From: Streptomyces sp. TSRI0107 | Lineage (GTDB): Bacteria > Actinomycetota > Actinomycetes > Streptomycetales > Streptomycetaceae | Reading direction: 5' to 3' | Length of the DNA stretch: 64,000 bases | Assembly: GCF_001905845.1 (NCBI RefSeq) | Contig: NZ_LIVZ01000008.1 | Span: forward strand, 248,001-312,000 | Part shown: one piece after another, positions 1-8,545 of the stretch | How positions within the stretch are numbered: the first letter of the stretch is position 1 | Layout of the letters: every line of letters begins with the position of its first letter | Translations under genes and position numbers: made by a program | Notes under the pieces: model-generated | The model's input: the letters and a program-made list of their open reading frames with translations, nothing else | Told to the model about the DNA's origin: nothing | Databases searched by the model: none

Positions 1-402
1 GTCGTCGCCGAGTGCGCGCGCGTCCTGCGACCCGGCGGCGTCTACGTCACCACCGTCGACAAGGCCGCCGCCCACAACGTCGGCAGCGACATCGACGCCG
101 TCCTCGCCACCCGGCCCCGCGCCCACGCCGTCGACGAGGCCGCCGCCGTCGAGGCATACGCCGTTGAACTCGGCCTGCACCCCGTCGGCCGGGCCCGGTT
201 CCCCGGCCGCGGCCAGGGCCGCAGCCCCCGCCGCACCATCGCCGACCTGCGCCGCGGCTGGTTCGGCACGCTGCCGCCCGGCGACCCCCGGGCCGACGGC
301 TTCGCCGAACGCCTGGCCGCCCTCCCCGACCAGGACCGGCCCCGCCCGGACCCCTGGTTCACCCTGCGCGCGTTCAGAAAATCGGCGGAGGCGGCAACGT
401 AA
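1..402 (+). CDS. C-terminal part of a class I SAM-dependent methyltransferase (partial)
   Basis: The reading frame is open from the first base to a TAA at 400-402, so the N-terminus lies outside the window. The visible 133 residues begin with a segment containing V-L-R-P-G-G, which in class I methyltransferases is the loop after motif III (ARVLRPGG followed by a hydrophobic strand). The SAM-binding glycine-rich loop is not in the window, so the assignment rests on that one conserved stretch and the overall pattern. The substrate cannot be inferred. The gene ends 59 bases before the pectin lyase gene, with no obvious terminator between, so readthrough is possible. Confidence 0.65.
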   Translation, partial: VVAECARVLRPGGVYVTTVDKAAAHNVGSDIDAVLATRPRAHAVDEAAAVEAYAVELGLHPVGRARFPGRGQGRSPRRTIADLRRGWFGTLPPGDPRADGFAERLAALPDQDRPRPDPWFTLRAFRKSAEAAT

Positions 403-461
403 CGCCGACCGGCGGCGACGGACGGGCACAACCCGTCCGTCCTCCCCGGGAGGCACGTCAC

Positions 462-2423
462 GTGAAGCACCCGCATCCGCACGCACAACCACGCTCGCAC
501 CCGATGCCGCGCCCGCACGCGCACCGCAGACGCCGCCGGGCCGTCCTGTCCGGCCTCGCCACCGTCACCGCCGCCGCCGCGCTGCTCGGCGCAGGGTTCG
601 GCGCCCTCGCCCCGGCCACCTCCCCCACGCTCGAACTCACTCGCGCGGGAGGGACCCCCATGGCGGCGACCGCGCGGCAGGTCGAGGCCCTGGACCGGGG
701 CGTCGTCAGCGTCCACACCGGCAGCGGCAACCTGGTCGGCTGGCGCTGGCTGGGCACCGATCCGGACAATGTCTCCTTCAACGTCTACCGGGCCGGCACG
801 AAGGTCAACGCGACCCCGATCACCGGCTCGACGAACTACTTCCACGCCGGCGCCCCGTCGCACGCCGACTACACGGTCCGCGCGATCGTGAACGGCGTCG
901 AACAGGCCGACTCCGTGCACGCCGTGCAGTTCCGCACCGGCTACAAGGACGTCCCGATCAGCCCCCCGCCCGGCGGCACCACCCCCGACGGCGTCGCCTA
1001 CACCTACGAGGCCAACGACGCCTCCGTCGGCGACCTCGACGGCGACGGCGCCCTCGAGTTCGTCCTCAAGTGGCAGCCGACCAACGCCAAGGACAACTCG
1101 CAGTCGGGATACACCGGACCGACGATCGTCGACGGTATACGGCTGGACGGATCCCGTATGTGGCGTATCGACCTCGGCCGCAACATCCGCTCCGGCGCCC
1201 ACTACACCCAGTTCCAGGTGTACGACTACGACGGCGACGGCAAGGCCGAGATCGCCATGAAGACCGCCGACGGCACCAAGGACGGCACCGGCGCGGTGAT
1301 CGGCAACGCCTCCGCCGACCACCGCAACTCCAGCGGCTACGTACTGTCCGGCCCCGAGTACCTGACCATGTTCGACGGCCGGACCGGCAAGGCGATGGGC
1401 ACCGTCGACTACGTCCCGGCCCGCGGCACCGTCTCCTCCTGGGGCGACTCCTACGGCAACCGCGTCGACCGCTTCCTCGCCGGCACGGCCTACCTGGACG
1501 GCTCCCGCCCGTCACTGATCATGGCGCGCGGCTACTACACCCGCACGGTCGTCGCCGCCTGGGACTGGCGAGGCGGCGCCTTCACCCGCCGCTGGACCTT
1601 CGACACCAACTCGTCCACCAACAGCGGCAAGGGCTACGACGGCCAGGGCTCCCACAGCCTCTCCGTGGGCGACGTCGACAACGACGGCAAGGACGAGATC
1701 GTCTACGGCTCGATGGCCGTCGACGACAACGGGAACGGACTGTGGACCGCGAAGACCGGCCACGGCGACGCCCAGCACCTCGGCGACCTCGACCCGTCCA
1801 CCGCGGGCCTGGAGTACTTCAAGGTCTCCGAGTCCACCTCCCAGCCCGCCGAGCTGTACCTGAACCCCGCGAACGGACAGGTCCGCTGGAAGCTCGCCGC
1901 CTGCTGCGACAACGGCCGCGGCGTCGCCGGCGACGTCTACGCCGGCAACGACGGCGCCGAGATGTGGTCCGCCTCCGACAGCTCCATCCGCGACGAGGCC
2001 GGCGCCACCAAGGGCCGCGAGCCGTCCTCCGTCAACTTCCTCGCCTGGTGGGACGGCGACACCGTCCGCGAACTCCTGGACGGTACCCGCGTCGACAAGT
2101 ACGGCACCTCCGCCGACACCCGCCTGCTGACCGGCTCCGGCGTGTCCTCCAACAACGGCACCAAGGCCACCCCGGTCCTCTCCGGCGACATCCTCGGCGA
2201 CTGGCGCGAGGAGGTCGTCTGGCGCACCAGCGACAACACCGCCCTGCGGATCTACTCCACCCCGCACGAGACCGGCACCCGCATCACGACCCTGCTCCAC
2301 GACACCATGTACCGCACGGGCATCGCCTGGCAGAACACCGGCTACAACCAGCCCCCGCACCCGAGCTTCTTCCTCGGCAACGGCATGCCTACGGCACCGC
2401 GGCCGACTGTATACACGCCGTGA
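462..2423 (+). CDS. Secreted rhamnogalacturonan lyase, polysaccharide lyase family 11
   Basis: 653 residues. The GTG start is chosen because GGGAGG lies about 8 bases upstream and a basic signal region (five consecutive Arg, then a hydrophobic segment, about residues 20-50) follows. The mature protein has an N-terminal beta domain and then the PL11 eight-bladed propeller. The calcium-binding D-x-D-x-D-G type loops typical of this family are visible near residues 191 (DLDGDG), 255 (DYDGDG) and 404 (DVDNDG), and a late conserved block GDWREEVVW lies near 575. PL11 enzymes cleave the rhamnose-galacturonate backbone of pectin rhamnogalacturonan I by beta-elimination outside the cell. Length and motifs fit a complete family member without an added binding module. 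It stands next to the cellulase block and ends at a strong terminator. The last codons contain ACTGTATACA, part of a motif that recurs in this window. Confidence 0.93.
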   Translation: MKHPHPHAQPRSHPMPRPHAHRRRRRAVLSGLATVTAAAALLGAGFGALAPATSPTLELTRAGGTPMAATARQVEALDRGVVSVHTGSGNLVGWRWLGTDPDNVSFNVYRAGTKVNATPITGSTNYFHAGAPSHADYTVRAIVNGVEQADSVHAVQFRTGYKDVPISPPPGGTTPDGVAYTYEANDASVGDLDGDGALEFVLKWQPTNAKDNSQSGYTGPTIVDGIRLDGSRMWRIDLGRNIRSGAHYTQFQVYDYDGDGKAEIAMKTADGTKDGTGAVIGNASADHRNSSGYVLSGPEYLTMFDGRTGKAMGTVDYVPARGTVSSWGDSYGNRVDRFLAGTAYLDGSRPSLIMARGYYTRTVVAAWDWRGGAFTRRWTFDTNSSTNSGKGYDGQGSHSLSVGDVDNDGKDEIVYGSMAVDDNGNGLWTAKTGHGDAQHLGDLDPSTAGLEYFKVSESTSQPAELYLNPANGQVRWKLAACCDNGRGVAGDVYAGNDGAEMWSASDSSIRDEAGATKGREPSSVNFLAWWDGDTVRELLDGTRVDKYGTSADTRLLTGSGVSSNNGTKATPVLSGDILGDWREEVVWRTSDNTALRIYSTPHETGTRITTLLHDTMYRTGIAWQNTGYNQPPHPSFFLGNGMPTAPRPTVYTP

Positions 2424-2437
2424 GCCGCCCAAACGAT

Positions 2438-2472
2438 GGCAGGCCCCCGCCCTCCCCGGGCGGGGGCCTGCC
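2438..2472 (+). terminator. Intrinsic terminator after the PL11 lyase gene
   Basis: A perfect GC-rich inverted repeat starts 15 bases after the stop codon: GGCAGGCCCCCGCCC, a loop of about 5 bases, then its complement. There is no U tract, which is usual in Streptomyces. Confidence 0.85.
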
Positions 2473-3131
2473 GCCTGCTCAAGCGCGCGACATCAGCAGC
2501 TTCGCCGATGCCGGCGAAGCATCCGACTGAGACCTTCGGTTTGCGGCATCCGCGCCACAGTGTGCCGCTCGAGCTCCGACCGGACCGACGGCGCCCGCGG
2601 CACCCGCACGACGCTCGGTGAATTCACCGCGAAGCGGAGCGGTGAGTAGGTCTACGCGGGCTGTGAAGAAGCTACTCCGTGCGTTGCACGTTCGCGTTTC
2701 GCTATGTACTACAGTCATTGACAAGACCTTCTTCTCTGCAGAGTGGCAGGTTGATTGGTCGGCGAGGTGATGACTTGCCGTCTGGACCGGGCCGGGCGGG
2801 TGATGACCGCTCGGCCCGATCACGTTCTGGGACCCTACCGGACCAGCTGGTATGAGCCAGGTGGCATGCGGCAGAATTCAGCGACGCCGCTCGCAGCCGC
2901 CAGGACCCCACCCCTGCGCATCTCAAGATGCGTTTGACCTGCGGAATCACTGAACGTGAATCCTCGCTTCACCAGGATCACCTGCGGTCATGCATGCGTG
3001 CAAGCAGTAGGTTGCGTGCCGGGTGTTGCGTAGTTGTGCGTAGTCCTCTGGGACAAAAGGGGCAGGGTGGGTTGGCGAAAAATCGCCGGTCGGCGGACCG
3101 ATGCTTCGGGTGGGGGCGGTTCGTTGTGTCG
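2473..3131. other. 659-base stretch with no convincing gene
   Basis: Several short open frames exist on both strands but none has Streptomyces codon bias, a ribosome binding site and a recognisable product together. The base composition is lower in GC than the flanks (for example around 2640-2760 and 2920-3090), which fits decayed or foreign DNA. I see no tRNA, IS end or tandem repeat in it. Confidence 0.5.
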
Positions 3132-3389
3132 TCAGCTGCGGGTTACCGTCAGGGGCGCCGGCACCGACGGAGCGTCCGGCCCCAGCCCCTCCGCTAGGAG
3201 CGTGCGTGCGACCGTGTCCCGCTCGAACGCGCTGCGCCCCGCGGGCAGCGACAGAACCCGAGAGCCGTCACGACGTTCCAAGAGCGAACCGAAGCGTCCA
3301 GTGTCCATGATCGGCGAGTTGACTACCTCGACGCTGTAGACGGCGAGGCGTTGGGGCAGGGAAAGGTCGAGCAGTGAGAGCGAGGACAT
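3132..3389 (-). CDS. Hypothetical protein, 85 residues (possibly a C-terminal remnant)
   Basis: The frame from an ATG at 3389 gives an 85-residue protein starting MSSLSLLDLS with a well-mixed, protein-like composition (hydrophobic N-terminal third, then LLERRDG and RDTVARTLLAEGL helices). The frame stays open upstream, where the composition becomes Arg/Gly/Pro-rich and non-coding in character. This could be a small intact gene or the C-terminal end of a broken longer one. I do not recognise the family. No clear ribosome binding site was seen. It lies in a gene-poor stretch. Confidence 0.35.
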   Translation of the reverse strand: MSSLSLLDLSLPQRLAVYSVEVVNSPIMDTGRFGSLLERRDGSRVLSLPAGRSAFERDTVARTLLAEGLGPDAPSVPAPLTVTRS

Positions 3390-3733
3390 CCTGGCGTCCA
3401 AGTCAACGACGTAGCGAGACGGCGCGCGACTGGGCGCTCCGCTCCTACGTCCTCGCCGCCAAACCGGGGGACGTGCTTGGGCAGGACACCCCCGCATAGC
3501 CCTGCCGGCGCCCACCTGGTAGCAGGCCCGCCTCGTCCCGTCGAGGCGCGCCTTCTGGGTGCCGCGAGAAACCCGTGGCCGATATCTACCGTCGTGGCTT
3601 GATGTGATGCATGGTGGTGCCACGGGACCCCACTCCACCCCTGGGTGAGTCCCCTTGCTGGGTCCTGCCGTCTGCTGCGGACGGCAGGGCCCGCCGCGCC
3701 TCCCGGCTCCCCACGGGAGGTATGCGGCTGCCG
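3390..3733. other. 344-base gap, nothing recognisable
   Basis: No frame in this stretch has coding character and no hairpin, repeat or RNA gene was identified. It may be partly the decayed upstream portion of the minus-strand hypothetical at 3132-3389. Confidence 0.4.
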
Positions 3734-3949
3734 TCAGTGCGTCCACACGTCGGGCCCGCCGCCACGCCACTCGATGAGCGCCGACCGGACGACGTCCATC
3801 TCGTCCCAGTGCTGCAGCCCGGCCTCCTGCGCAAAGGCCACGACGTCGCGGACCGAGTAGGCGCGGCCGGAGATCTGCCCGTCGATACGCACGCGCCGGC
3901 CGCCGTCCTCATCGGGCGGGTACACGACGACAGGGCGATCGGAAGCCAT
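3734..3949 (-). CDS. Small conserved-looking hypothetical protein, 71 residues
   Basis: The ATG at 3949 begins MASDRPVVVYPP; the protein continues with a strand-turn-strand (GGRRVRIDGQISG) and two helices (SVRDVVAFAQEAGL, then WDEMDVVRSALIEW). It is acidic, has GC-rich third positions and reads like the small cytoplasmic proteins often annotated as hypothetical in Streptomyces. Frame upstream of the ATG is non-coding in character, so this start is preferred over longer versions. Function unknown. It may be co-transcribed with the small membrane protein that lies upstream on the same strand. Confidence 0.6.
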   Translation of the reverse strand: MASDRPVVVYPPDEDGGRRVRIDGQISGRAYSVRDVVAFAQEAGLQHWDEMDVVRSALIEWRGGGPDVWTH

Positions 3950-4043
3950 GGATCCAGGGTGCGGCGGGGTGCCAGGGGCCGCACGCCGGATGGCGGGTGA
4001 ACGCCCGCCCCTCGATCCGGAGGCGGGCGCCGCAGTCATGTGG

Positions 4044-4319
4044 TCAGCCGGCCTTCTGCTGCTCCCGGATTTCGTGGACACTGGCGGTGAGCGTGCCGTC
4101 GCTTTGCTCGTAGTGGGACAGCGCGAGGCCGAGGCCGAAGAATGTGGGGGCCCATTCGCCGACGAAAATGCCCCACCTGTCGGCGCGCGCGACACCGGCG
4201 CCAGGCTCGGCTTTGAGGCTGGTGACCCAGGAGGCGATGGAGAGGCCGATGGATACCATGCCGGCCATGTAGGCGTGCTCGCTGCGGATGCCCATCTCGT
4301 GCATCTTCTGAATGATCAT
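4044..4319 (-). CDS. Small membrane-associated hypothetical protein, 91 residues
   Basis: The ATG at 4319 is preceded by GGGAG at about 8 bases. The protein has an N-terminal MIIQKMHEMGIRSEH segment, a hydrophobic stretch around residues 18-34 (MVSIGLSIASWVT), a charged loop and a second hydrophobic segment around residues 52-67 (GEWAPTFFGLGLALSHY), ending in a charged helix. Two short transmembrane helices or a membrane hairpin are likely. I do not recognise a characterised family. It sits on the minus strand 94 bases from the 71-residue hypothetical gene and back to back with the Ku fragment. Confidence 0.6.
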   Translation of the reverse strand: MIIQKMHEMGIRSEHAYMAGMVSIGLSIASWVTSLKAEPGAGVARADRWGIFVGEWAPTFFGLGLALSHYEQSDGTLTASVHEIREQQKAG

Positions 4320-4418
4320 GGCGGCTCCCGTCTGTAGGGGGTTCACCGGCCGGGGTGCCCACGACGACTGCTCCCCATTCATCCCTTTTGCCCCCTATGT
4401 CCGCTATGGGGTGAGGGT

Positions 4419-4619
4419 GTGGCAACCATCTGGAGCGGCGCCGTCTCGTTTGGCCTGGTCACCGTGCCGATCAGCGTGGTCGGCGCCGCCGAGGCCCGCT
4501 CCGTGCGCTTCCATCAGTGGCACCTTGAGGACATGGGTCGCGTCCGTTACCGCAAGGTGTGCGAACTGGAGGACCGCTACCAGCTACGCGGGCTGGAGAC
4601 GAAGGGTGCCACGCCGTGA
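4419..4619 (+). pseudogene. ku: N-terminal fragment of a Ku DNA end-binding protein
   Basis: The GTG at 4419 opens a frame whose first 50 residues match the start of bacterial Ku: W-S-G-A-V-S-F-G-L-V-T-V-P-I, then RFHQWHLEDMGRVRYRKVCELE. Bacterial Ku is about 270-360 residues; here the similarity stops after residue 51 and a stop follows at 66. The core beta-barrel that encircles DNA and the LigD-interacting tail are missing, so the product cannot work as Ku. A full-length Ku lies at 57076-58155. It is a truncated extra copy; several Streptomyces carry more than one Ku gene. Confidence 0.8.
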
Positions 4620-4727
4620 GGCTCTGAGGCCGGCGAAGCAGGCGATACACCGCACGATGTCCCACATGAACGGCGGCCGACTGCGAGATGCGGACGGCCG
4701 GCCGTCTTCTGGGCGGATGCGCCACGT

Positions 4728-5504
4728 CTACGGGCAGCTCTCCCCGAACTTCACCGCGGTGAGCGTGACGGGCTGGCCTTTCAGCGCCTCACCGGCGGCG
4801 GGCTTCTGGGTGCACACCTGCCAGTTCGACTCGACCAGCACCCACCGGCCCTCCGGCGAGGCATCCTCGACGGTGAGTGACGTGCCCGAGTCGAGTGCCC
4901 CGCGGGCCGCCTTCACCGACTTGCCCGTGAAGTCGGGCATCTTCCCGCCGGCCGCGGACGGGGGCTTCTCGTCCTTCGCCGGGCAGCCTTCCTCCAGCTT
5001 TACGGCACCGAAGTCCAGTTCGGTGCCGGTGGACGCCGACGTACCGGATTTCACGTTCTGGCTGCACACCTTCCAGTTCCGGTCGAAGGCCTGCATGCGG
5101 TCGCGGCCGAGCGCATCGTGCGACGTGAGGATGTGGAAGCCGAGCTCCTGAGCCTTGTCCTGTGCGGACTGCAGGCCCATGCCCACGAAGTCGGGGACGG
5201 TCGCCTTCTCGTCGTCGGCGGCCGGCTTGTCGTCGCCGGCGGGCTCCGCGTCGTCGGCCTTGGCCGGCTCGGCCTCGGCCGTCCTCGTAACGGTGACGGT
5301 GGGCCGCGGCTCGGCCTTGCCGGTGGTGCCCGCCTTCTCCTGGCCATTGCTGTCGGAAGAGCCGACGCCGACGCCGACGAAGAAGATGAGGAGTGCGGCC
5401 GGGATGGCGATCCGCTTCCGCGCCCATCCCGGCTTCACCCCCGCCTTGCCGGCCGGCGGTTCCATGTGCGGCGGCTCGGCAGGCGGTGGTTGGTTGTGCG
5501 ACAT
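4728..5504 (-). CDS. Membrane-anchored PASTA-domain protein
   Basis: 258 residues from the ATG at 5504 (MSHNQPPPAEPP), with a GGGG-type ribosome binding site upstream. Order: a short Pro-rich cytoplasmic segment, one transmembrane helix at about residues 32-48 (IAIPAALLIFFVGVGVG), an acidic Ala/Glu/Asp linker, then two PASTA-like repeats beginning VPDFVGMGLQSAQDKAQELGF and MPDFTGKSVKAARGAL. Each repeat ends in a Cys-containing strand (WKVCSQN, WQVCTQK), a common actinobacterial variant. PASTA domains bind peptidoglycan or beta-lactams in Ser/Thr kinases and penicillin-binding proteins, but no kinase or transpeptidase domain is present. It is probably an extracytoplasmic cell wall sensing or binding protein of unknown role. 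Confidence 0.8.
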   Translation of the reverse strand: MSHNQPPPAEPPHMEPPAGKAGVKPGWARKRIAIPAALLIFFVGVGVGSSDSNGQEKAGTTGKAEPRPTVTVTRTAEAEPAKADDAEPAGDDKPAADDEKATVPDFVGMGLQSAQDKAQELGFHILTSHDALGRDRMQAFDRNWKVCSQNVKSGTSASTGTELDFGAVKLEEGCPAKDEKPPSAAGGKMPDFTGKSVKAARGALDSGTSLTVEDASPEGRWVLVESNWQVCTQKPAAGEALKGQPVTLTAVKFGESCP

Positions 5505-5638
5505 GTGTACCCCATAGATCAGTTGGTGCCAGATGACCGTAAGGGGTGAGACGCCCCCAAGGGGCGCCTCGGAGTGGGTCGGTGACGCAACCGTGATGGA
5601 AGTGTGAAATTCAACGACCTGGGGTCGGTCGAGTGTAC

Positions 5639-5672
5639 GAAGGGCGCGTGCCGGCGGCGGCACGCGCCCTTC
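5639..5672 (-). terminator. Terminator of the GH74 gene
   Basis: A perfect 15-base-arm inverted repeat (GAAGGGCGCGTGCCG, four-base loop, complement) lies four bases beyond the GH74 stop codon on the minus strand. Confidence 0.85.
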
Positions 5673-5676
5673 CCGC

Positions 5677-8343
5677 TCAGCTCACCGCGCAGGTCCGGTC
5701 ACCGAGCTTGAACACCGTCGGCTTCCCGTTGGCCCCCGACCAGCTGCCGGTGAAGCCGAAGCTCACCGACGAGCCCGCGGCCACGTTCCCGTTCCAGCCG
5801 ACGTTCCTCGCCGTCACCGACCCGCCCGACGAGGTGTGTTCGGCGTTCCACATCTGGGACACCGTCTGCCCGTCGGGGAAGGACCAGTTCAGCGACCAGC
5901 CGTTCCACGCGCCGCTCCCGGTGTTGGCGAGCCGCACGTCCGCCTGGAAGCCGCCCGACCACTGGTTGGTGACCTCGTACGTCACGGCGCAGGCACCCGT
6001 GGGTGTCGGCCCCGGGTCCGTACCGCCGCCGTCGTCCCCGCCACCGGCGTCGGAGGTGTCGCCGTAGATCACCCCGCGGCCGTTGGTCGCGATGTACACC
6101 CGCCCGTACACCCGCGGGTCACCGGTGATCGCCGCTCCGGTCCAGCCCCACTGGTGGGCGTCGTCGTTGATCCGGGTCCAGGTGGCGCCCTTGTCGGTGG
6201 AGCGGAAGATGCCGCGGACCCCGCCGATCTCGGCACTGGTGTAGAGCGTCTGGTACGAGGCGCCGGCCGCCGCCTTGCCGAAGCCGATGGTGTCGGCCTG
6301 CCCGACGTTGGACAGCTTGGTGAACGTCGCGCCGCCGTCCGTGGAGTGCCACAGCCCGTACGCCCCGTCGCTCGCGCCGCCCGCCAGCCACACGTCGCCC
6401 TTGGTGCCGGGCAGCGCCTTGAAGCGGACGCTGTCCCCGCTCGGCAGGCCGGTCGCGGCGGACGCGGTGAAGGTGGCGCCGCCGTCCGTGCTGACGTAGA
6501 ACTTCCCGGACTTGAAGCCGTAGAACGTCTTCGGGTCCATCCGGTCCGACTCCACGATCGCGCCCGCCGGGATGCCGCTGGACGCCGACCAGGACGAGCC
6601 GAAGCCGGTCGTGTGGTGCACCCCGGCGCCCTGCGGGCTCCACACGAAACGGCTGCCGTCGGCCGCCGCCGCGACCGTGCCGCCGCCGCTCACGCCGGAC
6701 GGGTCGGTCCCCGCGAACCAGTTGGCGCCGTTGTCCGTCGAGAACGCGATGTGCGGGCCGGAGTCCAGGTTGCCGACCCGGACCACCGTGTCGGGGTTCG
6801 ACTCGGCGAAGTCCAGACTGATGGTGGAGGTGAAGTTGGGGGAGGTGTACATCATCGGCGGGACCTTCGTCAGGTCCGTGTGCCGGAAGCCGCCGATGTC
6901 ACCGAGCGCGCTGAGCAGCGGGGCGCCCGACGGGGGAGAGGCGAGGTCGTTGACGGCCGTCTCCTCCAGGCCCCGCACCATCGGCCTGACGGTGAACTTG
7001 CCGCCGTCGTCCCAGTCGGTGAGGTTCTCGGTGCCGTAGACCGTCGCGCCCGTGCCGTACATCATCCGGTCGGAGTCGAACGGGTCGATCTCCAGCGCCT
7101 CGGTCATCCAGCCCAGCTTCGGCGTCTGCTCGGGCGGCGACGGATTGGCGCCCCAGGTCAGCCACGGCGACGACGAGACGTCCATCGTGTACCGGTTCTC
7201 GCGGTTGGGATACGACGTGTAGTCCCATGCCTTCGTCCAGGTGGCGCCGCTGTCGGTGGAACGGAAGATCTGGGTGTCGGGCCACCAGGAACTGTATGCA
7301 GTAGCCATTATGGTGCCGGGCTTCTGCCGGTCGACCGTCAGTCCGCTGAAGCCGTAGTAGGTGTCGGCCTCGGCGACGGGGCTGATGTCCGTCCAGGTGC
7401 CGGTCGCGGTGGTGTACCGCCACAGGCGGCCCTTGCCACCGTCGTACGGGCCGCCCTTGTCGCTGTATGCGATGTACAGATGACCGTTGACGGTGTCCAG
7501 TACACCCTTGTGGGCGAGGTATCCCGTCGGCTGCCCGGCCAGCCGCTGCCAGGTGGCGCCGGCATCCGTCGAGCGGTATACCGCATTCTCCTTGTCGGCC
7601 ACCCCGACGTAGATCGTCTTCGTCGCGCTCCCCGACGTGCCCGTGGACTCGTCGAAGGTGACCCAGACGATGCCCTGGTTGTCACTGGCGTAGCCCGAGG
7701 TGTCGCTCGGATCCTGTACGTAGTCGCCGACGTTGGGGAAGTTCGCCACCTGCGACCAGGTCGCCCCGGAGTCCGTCGACCGCCACAGGCCCTTGCCGCT
7801 GGGCGCGCCCAGGTACAGCACGCTGTTCTTGTTCGGGTCGACGGCCAGCCGCTCGCCCATGCCGCGGCCCGGCATGTTGCCGCCCAGCTTGAACGGCAGG
7901 TCCGCCTTCTGCCAGCTGGCGCCCCGGTCGGCGGAGCGCAGCACCGCCCCGTTCCCGGGATCCCAGCTGTTGGTGTACGTGCCGACGGCCGCGTACACCC
8001 GGTCCGGGTCCACGCTGTCGGAGGCCAGGCTGACCACGCCCGTGTGCCCCCAGTCGTCCCAGCCGACGTGGTCCAGCAGCGGCGTCCACGTCTTCGTCGA
8101 CTCCTGCCAGCGGTAGGCGCCGCCGATGTCGGTGCGGGCGTAGGCGAGGTCCTTCTCCTTGCGGTTGAAGACGATGCCGGGGACGAAACCGCCGCCGTCG
8201 ATCCGGGCGTTCTTCCAGGTGTAGGTGTCGGCGGCGATCGACACCTCTCGCTCGACGGGCTCGGCGGCCAGCGCGGGCGGGGTGCCCGCGAGCAGGCCGG
8301 CCGCGAGCGCCGGCACGGCCGTGAGGATGCGGGTTCTTCGCAC
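5677..8343 (-). CDS. Secreted GH74 xyloglucanase with C-terminal CBM2
   Basis: 888 residues from a GTG at 8343; AGGAAGG lies upstream and a signal peptide (VRRTRIL, hydrophobic core, TPPALAAEP cleavage region) follows. The catalytic part is the tandem seven-bladed propeller of GH74, with many S-T-D-S/G-G-A-T-W (BNR-like) blade motifs. The two family carboxylates lie in ARTDIGGAY (near residue 65) and ALGDIGGF (near residue 480). After a Gly/Asp/Pro linker, residues about 785-888 form a family 2 carbohydrate-binding module (GACAVTYEVTNQWSGGF to the final Cys). GH74 enzymes cut the beta-1,4-glucan backbone of xyloglucan. It is on the same strand as the GH48 gene, 200 bases downstream of it, with a likely terminator between. 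The recurrent ACTGTATGCAGT motif lies in its coding sequence at 7291-7302. Confidence 0.95.
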   Translation of the reverse strand: MRRTRILTAVPALAAGLLAGTPPALAAEPVEREVSIAADTYTWKNARIDGGGFVPGIVFNRKEKDLAYARTDIGGAYRWQESTKTWTPLLDHVGWDDWGHTGVVSLASDSVDPDRVYAAVGTYTNSWDPGNGAVLRSADRGASWQKADLPFKLGGNMPGRGMGERLAVDPNKNSVLYLGAPSGKGLWRSTDSGATWSQVANFPNVGDYVQDPSDTSGYASDNQGIVWVTFDESTGTSGSATKTIYVGVADKENAVYRSTDAGATWQRLAGQPTGYLAHKGVLDTVNGHLYIAYSDKGGPYDGGKGRLWRYTTATGTWTDISPVAEADTYYGFSGLTVDRQKPGTIMATAYSSWWPDTQIFRSTDSGATWTKAWDYTSYPNRENRYTMDVSSSPWLTWGANPSPPEQTPKLGWMTEALEIDPFDSDRMMYGTGATVYGTENLTDWDDGGKFTVRPMVRGLEETAVNDLASPPSGAPLLSALGDIGGFRHTDLTKVPPMMYTSPNFTSTISLDFAESNPDTVVRVGNLDSGPHIAFSTDNGANWFAGTDPSGVSGGGTVAAAADGSRFVWSPQGAGVHHTTGFGSSWSASSGIPAGAIVESDRMDPKTFYGFKSGKFYVSTDGGATFTASAATGLPSGDSVRFKALPGTKGDVWLAGGASDGAYGLWHSTDGGATFTKLSNVGQADTIGFGKAAAGASYQTLYTSAEIGGVRGIFRSTDKGATWTRINDDAHQWGWTGAAITGDPRVYGRVYIATNGRGVIYGDTSDAGGGDDGGGTDPGPTPTGACAVTYEVTNQWSGGFQADVRLANTGSGAWNGWSLNWSFPDGQTVSQMWNAEHTSSGGSVTARNVGWNGNVAAGSSVSFGFTGSWSGANGKPTVFKLGDRTCAVS

Positions 8344-8490
8344 GGTGGGGATGTCCTTCCTGCTGCGGAGATGCTGCGGAGGAGCTGCGCAAGTGATCCG
8401 GAGGTGCTGCGCCTTGCTGCGGAGTCGCCATGGTGGGGAACACGCGACGGCCGGACGGCCCCCCGTGCGGGTGGGGACCGCCCGGCCTGG

Positions 8491-8522
8491 ACGGGGCCCC
8501 GCCGTCAGGTGACGGGGCCCGT
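8491..8522 (-). terminator. Probable terminator of the GH48 gene
   Basis: An imperfect GC-rich inverted repeat (arms ACGGGGCCCC and a near-complement) begins about 24 bases after the GH48 stop codon on the minus strand. Confidence 0.5.
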
Positions 8523-8545
8523 GCACGCGGAGCGTTCAGCGGGGA

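Noticed and set aside
164..2530. Very long open frames antisense to or overlapping the PL11, GH74 and GH48 genes (hundreds of residues)
   Set aside because: At this GC content stop codons are scarce in shadow frames. These translations are Arg/Pro/Gly/His-rich, have no domain, signal peptide or ribosome binding site, and overlap genes with clear catalytic motifs.
3132..3770. A 212-residue minus-strand protein
   Set aside because: Only the last 85 residues have protein-like composition; the rest is Arg/Gly/Pro-rich shadow sequence. Annotated as a short hypothetical instead.
4728..5504. Ser/Thr protein kinase
   Set aside because: Only the transmembrane helix and PASTA-like repeats are present; there is no kinase domain.
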